NCBI GenBank assembly: GCA_963969495.1
Contig: OZ018324.1
Coordinates: 139,930,355 to 139,994,354, forward strand
Direction: 5' to 3'
DNA: 64,000 bases
From: Ceratothoa steindachneri
Lineage: Eukaryota > Arthropoda > Malacostraca > Isopoda > Cymothoidae
The first letter of the stretch is position 1. Each line of letters starts with the position of its first letter. Below are positions 48,761 to 59,180 of the stretch, piece by piece. A program made the translations under genes and the position numbers. Below the pieces are notes generated by a model. It was not told the DNA's origin. It saw only the letters and a program-made list of their open reading frames with translations, and searched no databases.

Positions 48761-50455
48761 TAATAAGATTGATTTTATCTGTTAATAGAATTTGTTTTTT
48801 TTTTGTATTGCGCTCAATTCACCCAGATATCCGCAAAATGCAAGTGAAAAGTTTGTGTTGCTTGTTTTCTTTACTGCTATCCTCTTTTAATTATAAGTTA
48901 TATTTCTCGTTAATAGAATAATATTGACCTTAGCATCTTTGTTTAACATACCATTGTCTACGTACGAGTATGTCTCATGTTTCCAATTTCTACGAATTAT
49001 ATTTGAGTGTTCACTTCAAAATATAAGGGTTCCTTTCTTCACAGACAAGAACGGAGGCAAAATAATAATTTCCTTGTTTTCAGGCAGAAACTATATTATT
49101 ATCCTGTCAAAATCTAGATTAGTCACTAGGTCCAATCAAAGTGGTTGAAATGTCGTGTCGATCGTTCAAATAACAGAAATTGCTTTTTTGAGGAAGTTAT
49201 TCAGGCAAACCAACATTTATGCGGACTACTTTTAAAGTTCCTTACACTATTTTATGGTCCTATGAAACGTATTAAGCAAATAATCTATAAGCGTGGCAAT
49301 GATCGATGGCTTTTCATAAGAGTTCAAAGGAATATTTTTACAAATTCACTATTTAGGAATATCGCTAAAACTTGTTATATATTGGGATTTTTTACATCTT
49401 TACAGTTTGTTATACATGAGTCAAAAACGAACAATAATTTTACCTATTAGAATTTGAAAGAGATGCAATAAAGACTTTTTAATAATTATTTATAAAATAT
49501 AAGTAAATTAATTAATATGTGTAGGTTAAGACTGTCCGACTTATTTACATGATAATAGAGTGATATTTACAAACATTAATAAAGTACTTTGTTTCGTGCC
49601 TCTCTTTTCGAATACAGTTTTATTCCATGAAACTTTTACAGTAGTCGTTAAATTAGATTTTAGTACATATAATACATAGTTTCCTGGAAATTTTTAACAT
49701 GTAACTCCAAGTAGATCAAAATTAATTTTGCCAAGGAACGACGATTGTCACTGGTATCGAATCCACCGTGTTTATCATATATAGGATAATTTCCTATTAT
49801 TAACAGCCATTTTTGTTTACCTTCCTATTATCGATAGAATTTTTATGAGGTTTTTATCTAACGAATTTTTAAAAGGATTTGGCTGGATAAGGTTAGGTGG
49901 GTCAGGTTACTGCTAAAAACTAGCAAAAAATATTTATTTCATAAAACAACACTAATTATTAAAATGAAACTAAACTACATGATTCTTTAGTAAAAAGCTA
50001 GATAAAGAAATCCATTTCTAAAAAATGTAGTGGTTGATAATTTGAGAGTGTAAAAAAGGCCTATCCATGATCGGAAAGTACCAATTTAATATTATTTACA
50101 ATGGAGTTCAGTGAAGAGACGTTTAATCACGATCGAAAAGATACGAGTACTTAAAGTGGGTAGGCAAAGCTGAACACAACCCTATAGAATGAAAGACTAG
50201 TTAGATGGATTAGCTTTTATTTGGATAAATGATTAGGCAGATATCACTTCAAATACTTAGTAGGAATAACCCTTATTTAGATAACTGTTTTGGAGGACAT
50301 TACGACAAATAATCGGAGCGATTAACTTTTATTTATATAACTCTTTAGGCGGACATCAATACAAATTATCAGTGCGGATAATTTTATTTGACTAACTGAT
50401 AAGGCAAACATTATTGCGAATAGTCAGTAGGAATATGTTTTATTTGGTAGCAGTT
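48761..50455. other. AT-rich stretch without recognisable genes
   Basis: Two overlapping open frames at 48924-49450 show no domain. At 50190-50460 a motif of the type 'TTTATTTGGATAACTGNTNAGGCAGACAT' recurs at loose ~60-80 base intervals, suggesting a degenerate minisatellite. Confidence 0.4.
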
Positions 50456-50989
50456 TAGGTGCGCCTTAGCAACGTTCCTCTTTCTCTGTGATCTTGCTCA
50501 CGAAGAGCAGATCGTTCATGACCAAGATGTCTCTTTAATAAAACGTAGTGAGCCTGTAACTTACCGCGAACCACACCGGTAGCATCTACTTGGCATTTGA
50601 AGCCACGACAACAAGCATCATCATGGAGTCCTGGTTTTGGGTGACTGGGGCGTAGTAGACCCGGGAGATGTCCTGGCCAGAGTGAACCACGCGTTCGTTC
50701 TTATTATTTTTATGACAGGATTGAATGTGAATATTTTTCATCATAAAAAATGGAAATTCGATTGCTATGACTCTTCAAGGCGTTGAGAAGGCGAAAACTT
50801 AGCTCCTGACGTTGTTCTCTCATTTGGGCACTAAACAAAGGACCTTTCACGTATGTCAAGCTCTTGTCGCCCTTTTCCTAGCGAGTGCAGTCAATTTGAA
50901 CTTTGAAGCACTTTAGAAGACCTTTCTTACAACCGAATGATTTACAACTTCTGGTCTGCTATAAAGAGGTGATCTTTAAGGTCTTTCTT

Positions 50990-52345
50990 CAGACGTTTAG
51001 CCGCTTGGAGGCGTCAGACTTGCTTTGACGCAACTTTTTCATTCACAAAGTTAAACTTCTCGAAAGATTAAAAAAAACGAGTGTAACAGAATTTCGTAGG
51101 GTGACCGTAAAGAGAGCATGGCAGAGTATCTGGATACAGATTCGAGCCAGGTTTAAATAAACAAAGTCGAGTGCGGTTGGCCTAAAGCATCAATGCTTAG
51201 AGGTTCTGGGATTGGAACAACTATGGTAGAAAAATAAATAATTTTACTATATAGAAAGAAAATATTAATAGGACAAGTAAATAAATGACAATAAATAAAA
51301 TGAGCCCTTGGGTACCGATCGGGTGGTGGGGGCGAATACAAATGACTCGTCGGGTAAGAGAGTCTGAGCGAGGATGTACGGAGATTGCTTCTGGAGAAAA
51401 TGGGAGAGTGCAATTATCGGGAAGACTCACGTAAAGCCTAAATGACTGAACGCTTGAATACGGCTAGTAAGTGGGGGGCTGCAAAGTTCCTCTTGCAAGA
51501 TTCTTCTTCCTTAACATCACTAAGAAATGAGCGAGGGATTACACCAGTCGTTGAACGAAGTCGATAACCGAGTGATAGATGCCTGTCTGTTTCTATCGTC
51601 TGTCGGCAAAAACTCTGGCCTCAGGTAAGAGCAAGGCCTGGTAGAGGTAACGCGTCGCTTTCGTAGCTGGAAGCCGTTGGTAGGCAAGCAGGGCGTACGA
51701 AACTGCTAACTAGGACGCGACTGTATTGTACTGATTTGCCAAAGCTTTATTCTAAGTATTCATACTGCCTCAGCGCAAGCGGGTCACCGTGGACCTAAAA
51801 GGGGGATGGGGATCTCATTAGACCTGGCGCGCCATGGGTGGGGTTAGGATAGTCTCGGCGGCCTCACAGCTTTGCGCAAAGTTCTTTGGCGCTTGGGTCG
51901 GGCGCAGATCAGACTGCGAGGGCGTGATGATGGCACGGCAGACGTTTAGCCGCTTGGAGGCGTCAGACTTGCTTTGACGCAACTTTTTCATTCACAAAGT
52001 TAAACTTCTCAAAAGATTAAAAAAACGAGTGTAACAGAATGTCGTAGGGTGACCGTGAAGAGAGCATGACAGAGTATCGGGATACAGATCCCAGTGCTAG
52101 GTTTAAATAAACAAAGTCGAGTGCGGTTGGCCTAAACAATCAATTGTTAGATGGTTCTAGGATTAGAGAAACTAATGGTAGAAAAATATATAACTTTACT
52201 ATATACAAAGAAAATATTAATTACACAAGTAAATATAGGATAATAAATAAAATGAGACCTGGAGTACCAATCCAGAGGGGAGGGGGGGCTATAAAAATGA
52301 CGACCAATGCGAGTGTCTGAGAGAGGATGTACGGAGATTGCTTCC
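50990..52345. repeat. Direct repeats A (50990-51391) and A' (51939-52345)
   Basis: Two ~405-bp copies, about 90% alike by eye, both starting CAGACGTTTAGCCGCTTGG and ending ACGGAGATTGCTTC. A smaller unit B follows each (51850-51937 and 52354-52432; shared CAGCTTTGCGCA- and TCGGGCGCAGAT). The order is A-X-B-A'-B'. A 458-bp segment X separates A from B in the first unit only. This is a tandem duplication within an LTR, with a later deletion or insertion of X. Confidence 0.8.
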
Positions 52346-52460
52346 AGGGGATGGTATCGGCGTCCTCAGAGCTTTGCGCAGAGGTCTTTGGCACCTTAAG
52401 TCGGGCGCAGATAAGACTGTGCGATAGCGTGAAATGGAACCCAAATGGAATAAGCGGTCC

Positions 52461-52578
52461 CGCGAAAACCTCGCGGCTTCCTTGGTGCTGTCTGCCCGTT
52501 CAGGTGTATTTTCTCAGGAAATATAGGTAGATGTTACGTTTTAGGTAGTGGAGAGGGGTTAATCTTCTCTCTCTGACA
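52461..52578 (-). other. LTR start (3' LTR of a minus-strand LTR element)
   Basis: On the minus strand the sequence starts TGTCAGAGAGAGAAG at 52578. The first ~118 bp closely match 58341-58460 (shared CTCGCGGC, GCTGTCTG, CGTTCAGGTGTA). A polypurine tract sits directly outside the TG. The full LTR probably extends left through the A'/B' repeats. Its other end was not found. Confidence 0.65.
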
Positions 52579-52592
52579 TCTTCTTCCCTCCC
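52579..52592 (-). other. Polypurine tract
   Basis: Minus-strand GGGAGGGAAGAAGA lies directly before the LTR start TGTCAG. This is the plus-strand priming site expected next to a 3' LTR. Confidence 0.6.
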
Positions 52593-53059
52593 AAAATGGA
52601 GCTTCCAAAGAAAGTGACATCAGAATAATATAGCACAATTACACAGCTAAATTTCCCATAGGGACACAATTACAAAAGGAATGGCACCGGACTACTCTCC
52701 ACAAAAATAAGTCAAATAAAAGGGATTCGGGACATGCTCGGTATTCCCATTACCGAACACATCAAGAAAAGAAAAGAGAAATAGATAACATTAATAATAC
52801 CATGAGACAGACAGAAACGTTATCAATAGCCTGGGTCAACATAGTTTCGATAACCACGGGCTTACATACAAGGATATTAAAAAAAAGTAAGGTTTCACAA
52901 TAAAAAATAAGTACATACGAACAAGGTAACTCTTCAAAAGATATACACAATAATAAAATAAAATAATGTCACATATTCTTATAAGACATTACACAAAACT
53001 AGAAGAATACTTGTGGAATACATACAAAAGCAATCCAATTATTCTTCAACGGCACGGCA

Positions 53060-53366
53060 CTGAAAAACCAAAGGCAAAATCCAGTAAAGTTAGCATGTGA
53101 CTGTGACCTTCACTCGACGGGGTGTATATCAGACCGAGGAGATCAATTGTGACATGGGAAAACGTTTGGCTCTGAGATTAGGGTTCCTCTCTGCAATGGT
53201 GCGGGCTTAACTGGCCCTTTGACTGCAGTGTTTTGGCATATGTCGCAAGACCTGCAGTAGCAAAGGATTTCTTCTGCATGACCTGCGTTTGGCTAAAATG
53301 CACTGAAGATATGGTGTTATGGGCAATAGTTAAAATGTCACCAACGTGAGAATGCGGGACACACAT
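53060..53366 (-). pseudogene. LTR-element integrase N-terminus (HHCC zinc finger)
   Basis: Reading leftwards, TDGLLYRACSENDKPPTRV (about 53425-53370) leads into VPHSHVGDILTIAHNTISSV (the His half of HHCC). CRSCDICQNTAVKGPVKPAP (the Cys half, CxxC) follows at about 53255-53195. LISEPN leads into the start of the catalytic core, then the match fades near 53060. One or two frameshifts occur. The DDE core is missing. The fragment belongs with the protease piece immediately to the right. Confidence 0.75.
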
Positions 53367-53493
53367 ACTCGGGTCGGGGGTTTATCGTTTTCTGAGCAGG
53401 CACGGTAAAGTAAGCCGTCCGTAAGTTGGTAGGAGATCACCTTTTCTCTTCGAGTGGTTCTTGCTTTATTGACTGGGCATTAGCCAACAGGTC

Positions 53494-53917
53494 TTAAAGG
53501 CAATCGCAGTTCTTTTGGTTTCTTGCGAAGTCTTCAGTCATGACTTCGTTGAATTTTGAAGAACGTGAGGTTTCTAGGGGCGAGGGCATCTTCGAGTCTT
53601 TTACCACTTGCGAACGGGTAACCACGGGTTGAGCCACGATGTTGGGGGAGACCGGTAGGCACTGGCCAATGAGGAAGAAGCAGAATTTAATAGGGGCTGC
53701 TACTACTTCTTCCCAGCGAGTGAAGTACGTACGATCTATGCACGACTTAACTATGGGGAACCGATTGGCGCGCCTGAAGTAGTCGTGCACGATGGCGAAT
53801 TTATTATGGTCCGGGGCTACTGGGGGAAGCAGTTTGTCCGACACCACTATGCAGGTGCACCCGGTATCTCTCACAAGAGTGTAGACACGGCAGCCATTAA
53901 TCGTTCCGGATTCGAAC
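53494..53917 (-). pseudogene. LTR-element protease-like fragment
   Basis: The minus-strand reading INGCRVYTLVRDTGCTCIVV (DTG near 53870) continues with SDKLLPPVAP, FPIVKSCIDRTYF and VAAPIKFCFFLIG. RDTG-C with a following hydrophobic VV and the API-KFC segment match the protease-like region of arthropod Gypsy-type polyproteins. The frame ends at 53494, and integrase sequence begins within about 80 bases. RT and RNase H, about 1.8 kb in a complete element, are therefore missing between them. The upstream end coincides with the TTAA of the piggyBac insertion. Confidence 0.65.
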
Positions 53918-55465
53918 TTAACCCATTAATGCCGAAAATTAATTTTTTAATTTATTGATATTATATTTTGGAAACTTCATTTTAGTGTAATAAATAAATC
54001 ATATAGTCCTATAGAATTTTTTTTTATTTGCAATGATAAATACAGGGGTGGCAACCAGAGTTGTCACTCGGCATTCAAAGCGCAATGCTTATATCTTGGG
54101 TAATTAGAGGGTAAAGGTCCTGGCTAGTGATCAAAATGATCCTTCCTTACTTTGTCTCCCTACAACTCGCCGTATCCTGTTAGTTGATGGCCCAGGTCAT
54201 TTTTGTTTGTGCCATGTTATTTTAATGATTGAAGCACAATTTGTCTTAAAATTCCCGTAGTGGAAAGGGATTTCCAAATTTTCTATACAAAAAACAAGCG
54301 TTGACAGAACAACAGCAGATACTCCAAAAAAATAATTGCCACCACCATTTGCGAGTTCGAATTATAATGCGGTAATTCACAACAAATTTATCAGTTAGAT
54401 CAACTCCACCCATATGCTTATTATAGGCTTCAATGTCATTAGGCATAGTACATACAATCTCTTTTCTATTAACTCACAACCATCGGAAGCACTTTTATTT
54501 AAGATCAACACCAAATTTATTTGAAGCAACTGTCACCGCCTTATTGTCTTTCCACTTCATTAAAATTTGATCATTAGTACACACCAACTTAACATAACCT
54601 ATTCTCTTTCCCTTTTCTCTAGCATTTTGGAAGCTGGTAATGGTGCATTTCTCAACCTTCCTTCTCTTATAGTACCAATTCCAGCAATCCCATTCTGAAA
54701 GTTTATTCAAAGGAGGAACGAAAGTAAACAAGTTATTAAAATATCAACACTGTCCAGACCTTATCTTTGCGCTTTTAACTAAACCCAACACAACATCACT
54801 CCCTTGACCTAACCCAGTTACAGGAAGTTTTGTTGAGCTACCACAATAATTTTCTACATGAACGTGATAGAACTTACAGTTTATATCCAACCGTATTGGC
54901 TTTCCCACTGATAAACTGTTTCATGCTGTTATTCCCATAATATGGCAAAATTGCTTGATCAGCACAAACATCTTTAGGCAGATCAGCAATTTTGGATGAT
55001 TCATTTAAATTTTCAAAAATAGGCTTATCATTATAATAGCGATCATCATTCATATGCTGGTTATAAGTAAAATGAAGAATGCGCATTATACTTTCAAATA
55101 TCTCTCGTCGCATGTTTTCAATAAATAAAATGTTATACACATCAGGATCTGATGTGTATACAACCTTCTAGAAGGGAGTTGTTATAATCAGAGAGTATTA
55201 AAATAGCAATGAATGAAAAAATGTTGTCTCGATTTACGGCAGATGAATCAAAATTTTTGTGAGTTGCATATTTTTTATGTTCCCTTTTGTTTCATCGTTA
55301 CTTTTATCTGAGTCAATATCTGAATCTGTTACAGCCTTCTCTTCAGGAGGAAGAAAAGTTACCCCGACACAACGTTGTTCTTCATCTTCAAGGATGTCGA
55401 AAATGTCATTGACGTCCAGCCTACAGATATAAAGATACATACTGTATATACATATAGATACTACA
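53918..55465 (-). mobile_element. piggyBac element relic
   Basis: The left end is TTAA (53918-53921) followed by CCCATTAATGCCG, the TTAA-CCC form of piggyBac termini. The transposase lies at 54240-55430 on the minus strand. The right end is lost where the (AT)n tract starts. The TTAA falls within the protease reading of the LTR element, so piggyBac inserted into that element. Confidence 0.7.
54246..55430 (-). pseudogene. piggyBac-type transposase
   Basis: Reading leftwards, the acidic N-terminal region is at 55430-55260 (DIFDILEDEEQ, FLPPEEKAVTDSDIDSDKSN). The core is at 55140-54874 (MRREIFESIMRILHFT, then ADQAILPYYGNNSMKQFISG, a form of the family's DE-M-P/Y-G-HS-KQF-RGKP block). FTFVPPLNKLSEWD is at about 54730, and RKVEKCTITSF and KWKDNKAVTVASNKFGVD end near 54497. 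The C-terminal GVDLTDKF and KWWWQLFFW are at about 54400-54300. A catalytic Asp is visible in ADQAI and in KWKDNK. The blocks lie in different frames with stops. The usual Cys-rich C-terminal tail is not seen. Confidence 0.85.

Positions 55466-55469
<4 letters not shown>

Positions 55470-55543
<74 letters not shown>
55470..55543. repeat. (AT)n between piggyBac and PLE3
   Basis: Pure AT run of about 74 bases. The left edge ends the piggyBac relic and the right edge starts PLE3. Confidence 0.95.
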
Positions 55544-55545
<2 letters not shown>

Positions 55546-55689
55546 GTTTAAGAGAAATCCCAAGGCGAGAAAAATAGCTGGCTGGCATCATCCTTTTTAT
55601 TAACCGGCGACGTTTCGACGGTAAATTAGGTTAGAGACTGAACTTTCAAATATTTCTTACGAGATATATCAGAAGTTCAGGTTAAATAA

Positions 55690-57400
55690 GTCCAGTTCAA
55701 TTATTTTTCGAAAATCTGACGTAAGAATTCTGCGTAACTTGGGAAGAAATAAAAAACTTATAATTACAAAACCAGACAAGAGAAACGAAGTAGTAATATT
55801 AAATCGTCAAGACTACATAGACAAAACACAAATTCTTTTGGCAGAGTCCTCTAAATTAAAATAATGCAAAAACCCGAACAGCAAATGGTAACTCAATTGG
55901 AGGACAAAGTAAATCTATTTCTTAACAACTGTAAATCTCTCTCAATTATCAGCCATGAACTTTACTCTAAATTACATGCCATAGGTTCTGGCTTAGCCAA
56001 ACTGTATTGTTTATCTAAAATACTGAAAAAAAAGTGTAATCCCATTACGCCCCATTTTGTCCTCATATAGTTTACTTGCCTACAACCTGGCTAAATACGT
56101 TGCAGAATTACTATCCACGTTATCAAAGAATAAATACACAATTACCAACTCGTACAGTTTTTTAGCAGAGGTGATTGCATATAAAGCAAATTCTAGTAGT
56201 TTTTTAGTAAGATACGATATTCAGTCACTGTTTAGAACCATACCAGTTAATGAAAAAGAGACCAATATTTTAGACAGAATTTTTTAAGGATTCACCAAAC
56301 TTGTATAGTTTCAGTAAATTAGAATTCAGTTCCTTGTTGGACCTTGTTTTTGGTGGGTTGGTGTTTATCTTTACAGGCCAGATTTACCAACAAATCGATG
56401 GAGTTGGTATGGGGTCCCCAATTGGCGCTTTGGTATCAGAATTTTTCATGACTCATTTGGAAGAGAGGATTTTTCCTGAAGTTCTTGATTCATTTAGGTC
56501 AACTTTCTATGTAAGTTTTGTAGATGACTCCATATCTATATTTAAACGACGAGGTCAAGCTCTAGAATTTCTTAATTTTGTAAACACCATCCACTCCGGT
56601 ATTAAATATACAATGGAAACTGAAAGTGATAACACCCTCCCCTTTTTAGACAATTTAATAAGAAAAAATCAAAATAGTCTAGAAACATCAGTATATAAGA
56701 AACCGAATAATACGAGGTTAGGATTAAACTTTTTTAGTGGCTTAGATTTGAGATACAAAATTTCATCCATTAAGACCCTTCTTCACCACGCATACAATCT
56801 CTGTTGATCCTACAATTTTATAGACAAAGAATTTTAGTACCTTAAATCTTTCTTTGTGCACAATGGTTTTCCATCTTTTTTGTAGAAGAGTCAATCCGCA
56901 CATTTTTAAGTGGATTGTATCAACCAAGCCACCTTGAGATAACAGTAGCAAGACGAGACCATCATTATTTAATAATGCCAGAGCTGGGTATTCACAATTA
57001 AGTCCGTAACCGAAAATTACACTTATTGTTAAGAAAATACTTCTCTCAAATAAAATTTCAAATTGCCTTTGTCAACAAAATAAATATAAAATGTTTCTTT
57101 ACAATAAATGATCCGGTTCCAAAGAGTCTTCAGAGTTCGATTTTCTACTTATTTAAATGTCTTGGGTGTTTCCAAGGCAAATATATCGGAAGCTCCGTGA
57201 AAACTCTGAAGGCAAGTTTCTCTTCCCATATGGGTATAAGTAATAGAACCGGCAAGATACTTGAAACCAAAGAAAATTCAGCGATAAGAGATCACGTAAT
57301 AAAGTGTAAAAGTAATATCTCCTTAGGGCACTTTGAAATTATAAATTCGCACAAATGTCCCATTACCCTTCGAATCCTAGAAACACTATACAGTATATAA
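55690..57400 (+). pseudogene. PLE3 RT plus GIY-YIG endonuclease
   Basis: The coding starts N-terminally truncated at about 55715 with ILRNLGRNKKLIITKPDKRN and VVILNRQDYIDK. The RT follows with LAKLYCLSKILKKKCNPI, YNLAKYVAELLSTLSKNKY, FLVRYDIQSLFRTIPV, QIDGVGMGSPIGALVSEFFM, then FVDD at 56517-56528 and LPFLDNLIRK. The GIY-YIG domain is at about 57140-57400 (FYLFKCLGCFQGKYIGSS, SNRTGKI, SAIRDHVIKC). The RT catalytic pair, the MGSP block and the nuclease YIG are intact. It has about three frameshifts and few stops, so it is among the least decayed elements here. It differs clearly from PLE1, so more than one PLE lineage is present. Confidence 0.88.
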
Positions 57401-57877
57401 AACAGCTCTCCTCGAACATAAATAATGATCTGTCGTCGGTTCACATCCTTGTCACCTAAATTCTTTTAGATGTGGTTTGAGGGGCGTAGTTTGATATTTT
57501 TGGGTCGGCTTGGAGCATGTAAGCCGTTCGTTGGCAAGGTTTATGATTTTGTATATTAACTTTTTGCCCTCTTTTGCTCCAATTATTCGTTTAAAATTCA
57601 CTTTAAAGCAGTTTTATATAATCATTAGAATCATAAATGAAAGAGACCCTAACCTAATAGATTTTATCAATTATACACTCGCTAACTAATTTAAATATTT
57701 TAAAATTCTTCCTTAGTCTCTTTATTGTAAATTTGAGCCGCATTTCTAAATATTCCCTTTAACTCTAACTTTGCAATTTAAAGCTAATACTAGCTAGTAA
57801 AGTTCTAGATGTACATTTAACAGTGTGCTCTCTTAAGAGTGCAAAATATTTTGTTCGTTTATTTGTCTTTAAGACCT

Positions 57878-57910
57878 TAGAAGATGACCGTATTGTGGTC
57901 GAAACGTCTG
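57878..57910 (+). ncRNA. Hammerhead-like motif near the PLE3 3' end
   Basis: TAGAAGA (57878-57884), a short stem GACC/GGTC (57886-57889 with 57897-57900), and GAAAC at 57901-57905 match the arrangement box I - stem II - GAAA of hammerhead ribozymes reported in PLEs. The consensus box I is CTGANGA. Here the first two bases differ, so the copy is probably inactive. Confidence 0.45.
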
Positions 57911-57947
57911 TTAAACATTCAATTTAGGCTCTCTAGAAGCAATCCTT

Positions 57948-57951
<4 letters not shown>

Positions 57952-58004
<53 letters not shown>
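57952..58004. repeat. (AT)n at the right border of PLE3
   Basis: AT run of about 53 bases directly after PLE3. Confidence 0.95.
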
Positions 58005-58006
<2 letters not shown>

Positions 58007-58340
58007 TATATGAAAGGGAAGGAGTAGAGAGAAATTAATATATATAGATAAGTATTACTTCTTAAATATTAAACAACAATATTAGGGAGACTTATTTGTC
58101 ATGTTCACACTCGCAGCGAACATTTGTATATCATTTATTTCGACAGGGAAGTTATAATAAATCATGTTACGGAATTATTTTTCTTATATATATAAAATAT
58201 GATAATTGGTAGATTTAATCTTTACATTTTTATGTAACTTAACCAAAAATCTAAGTAAAGTACATACGTTTTGGACAGAGGTTTCGAAGCCATTTTTAGG
58301 CTCGCGTATAACGCGGTTAAAAAAATACAATTTACGCGTT

Positions 58341-58460
58341 CACGCAATAATCTCGCGGCTCCCTTGGGGCTGTCTGGCCGTTCAGGTGTATCTTCTTACG
58401 CGCCAGAGGTAGACGTGGGGTTCTATGGGGGAAAGGGGGTAAACCTTCTCTCTCTGACAC
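58341..58460 (-). other. LTR end related to 52461-52578
   Basis: On the minus strand it starts TGTCAGAGAGAGAAG at 58460 and matches the LTR start at 52578 over about 120 bp. There is no polypurine tract outside it, consistent with the outer edge of a 5' LTR or a solo LTR. It may be the partner of the 52578 LTR. Confidence 0.6.
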
Positions 58461-59050
58461 AGAACTTTTGCAAAGCCGGTATACATATATATATATTTTT
58501 TATGGACTACACTCGATAATTTCTACCGAACAGAAGGGCAAAGACAAGAGGCAAAGTTCTTCTAATGACCTTCGGCGCTTTGTGATAAGATAATAAATGA
58601 TTATTGTATTAATGGTTCTCATGGTTCAAATTGCTTTCAAGTGCATTTGAATGGCTAAATGAGCTTACTGCCACTAGATAACGCTACCCAGTGCCAAATC
58701 TGCTGTCAGATTTGAAATGTCCAAGGTGAGTAACACTATATCTCATGGTCATATGGGTCATTTCAATGCTCTAAATTGGTACAACAGAACTTTACTCCTT
58801 GTGAGAATAAGCCACGTCTAGACTTGACGGCTCTCCGCAGATAACAAGATGGAGTAATGATCTTCCAAAATATTTTAAAATTTGGAAACAAATTGCCCAA
58901 AAACGACAAAAAGTTTAGGCAATATTATATATTATATAATTTTCTACTATCAAAAGCTGTGTGTTTTGCTGCCCGAAACGTGGTAATATATGAATCCTGT
59001 TTTATTATTATTTCATCTTATCTGAACTTGAAGATACGTCTCTATAAGAG
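58461..59050. other. AT-rich stretch without recognisable features
   Basis: The plus-strand open frame 58857-59255 crosses this region and the motif at 59153. It shows no domain and I do not call it a gene. Confidence 0.35.
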
Positions 59051-59152
59051 TAACCCTACACGATATAATATATATATAATGTATATTCAAATACATACAT
59101 TTAAATACATAAAAATAACCACAGTATTTTTAGCCCTTTTATTGCAAAACAA

Positions 59153-59180
59153 GGTTTCGACTGAGACACGTCCTTTTCAG
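59153..59180 (-). ncRNA. Second hammerhead-like motif
   Basis: Minus strand: CTGAAAA, short stem GAC/GTC, then GAAACC. Box I differs from CTGANGA by one base. The adjacent minus-strand sequence and a nearby AT-rich run (59060-59090) suggest a PLE terminal remnant without coding sequence. Confidence 0.4.

Larger units (their letters stand above)
55544..57951 (+). mobile_element. PLE3: Penelope-like element between two (AT)n tracts
   Basis: The element occupies the whole interval between the (AT)n runs at 55470-55543 and 57952-58004. It carries RT and GIY-YIG coding sequence (about 55690-57400), a non-coding 3' part (57400-57870) and a hammerhead-like motif at 57878-57910 close to the right border. 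Confidence 0.75.

Noticed and set aside
55600..55625. Third hammerhead-like motif (minus-strand CCGTCGAAACGTC)
   Set aside because: The GAAAC part is present but no CTGANGA-like box lies at the right distance.
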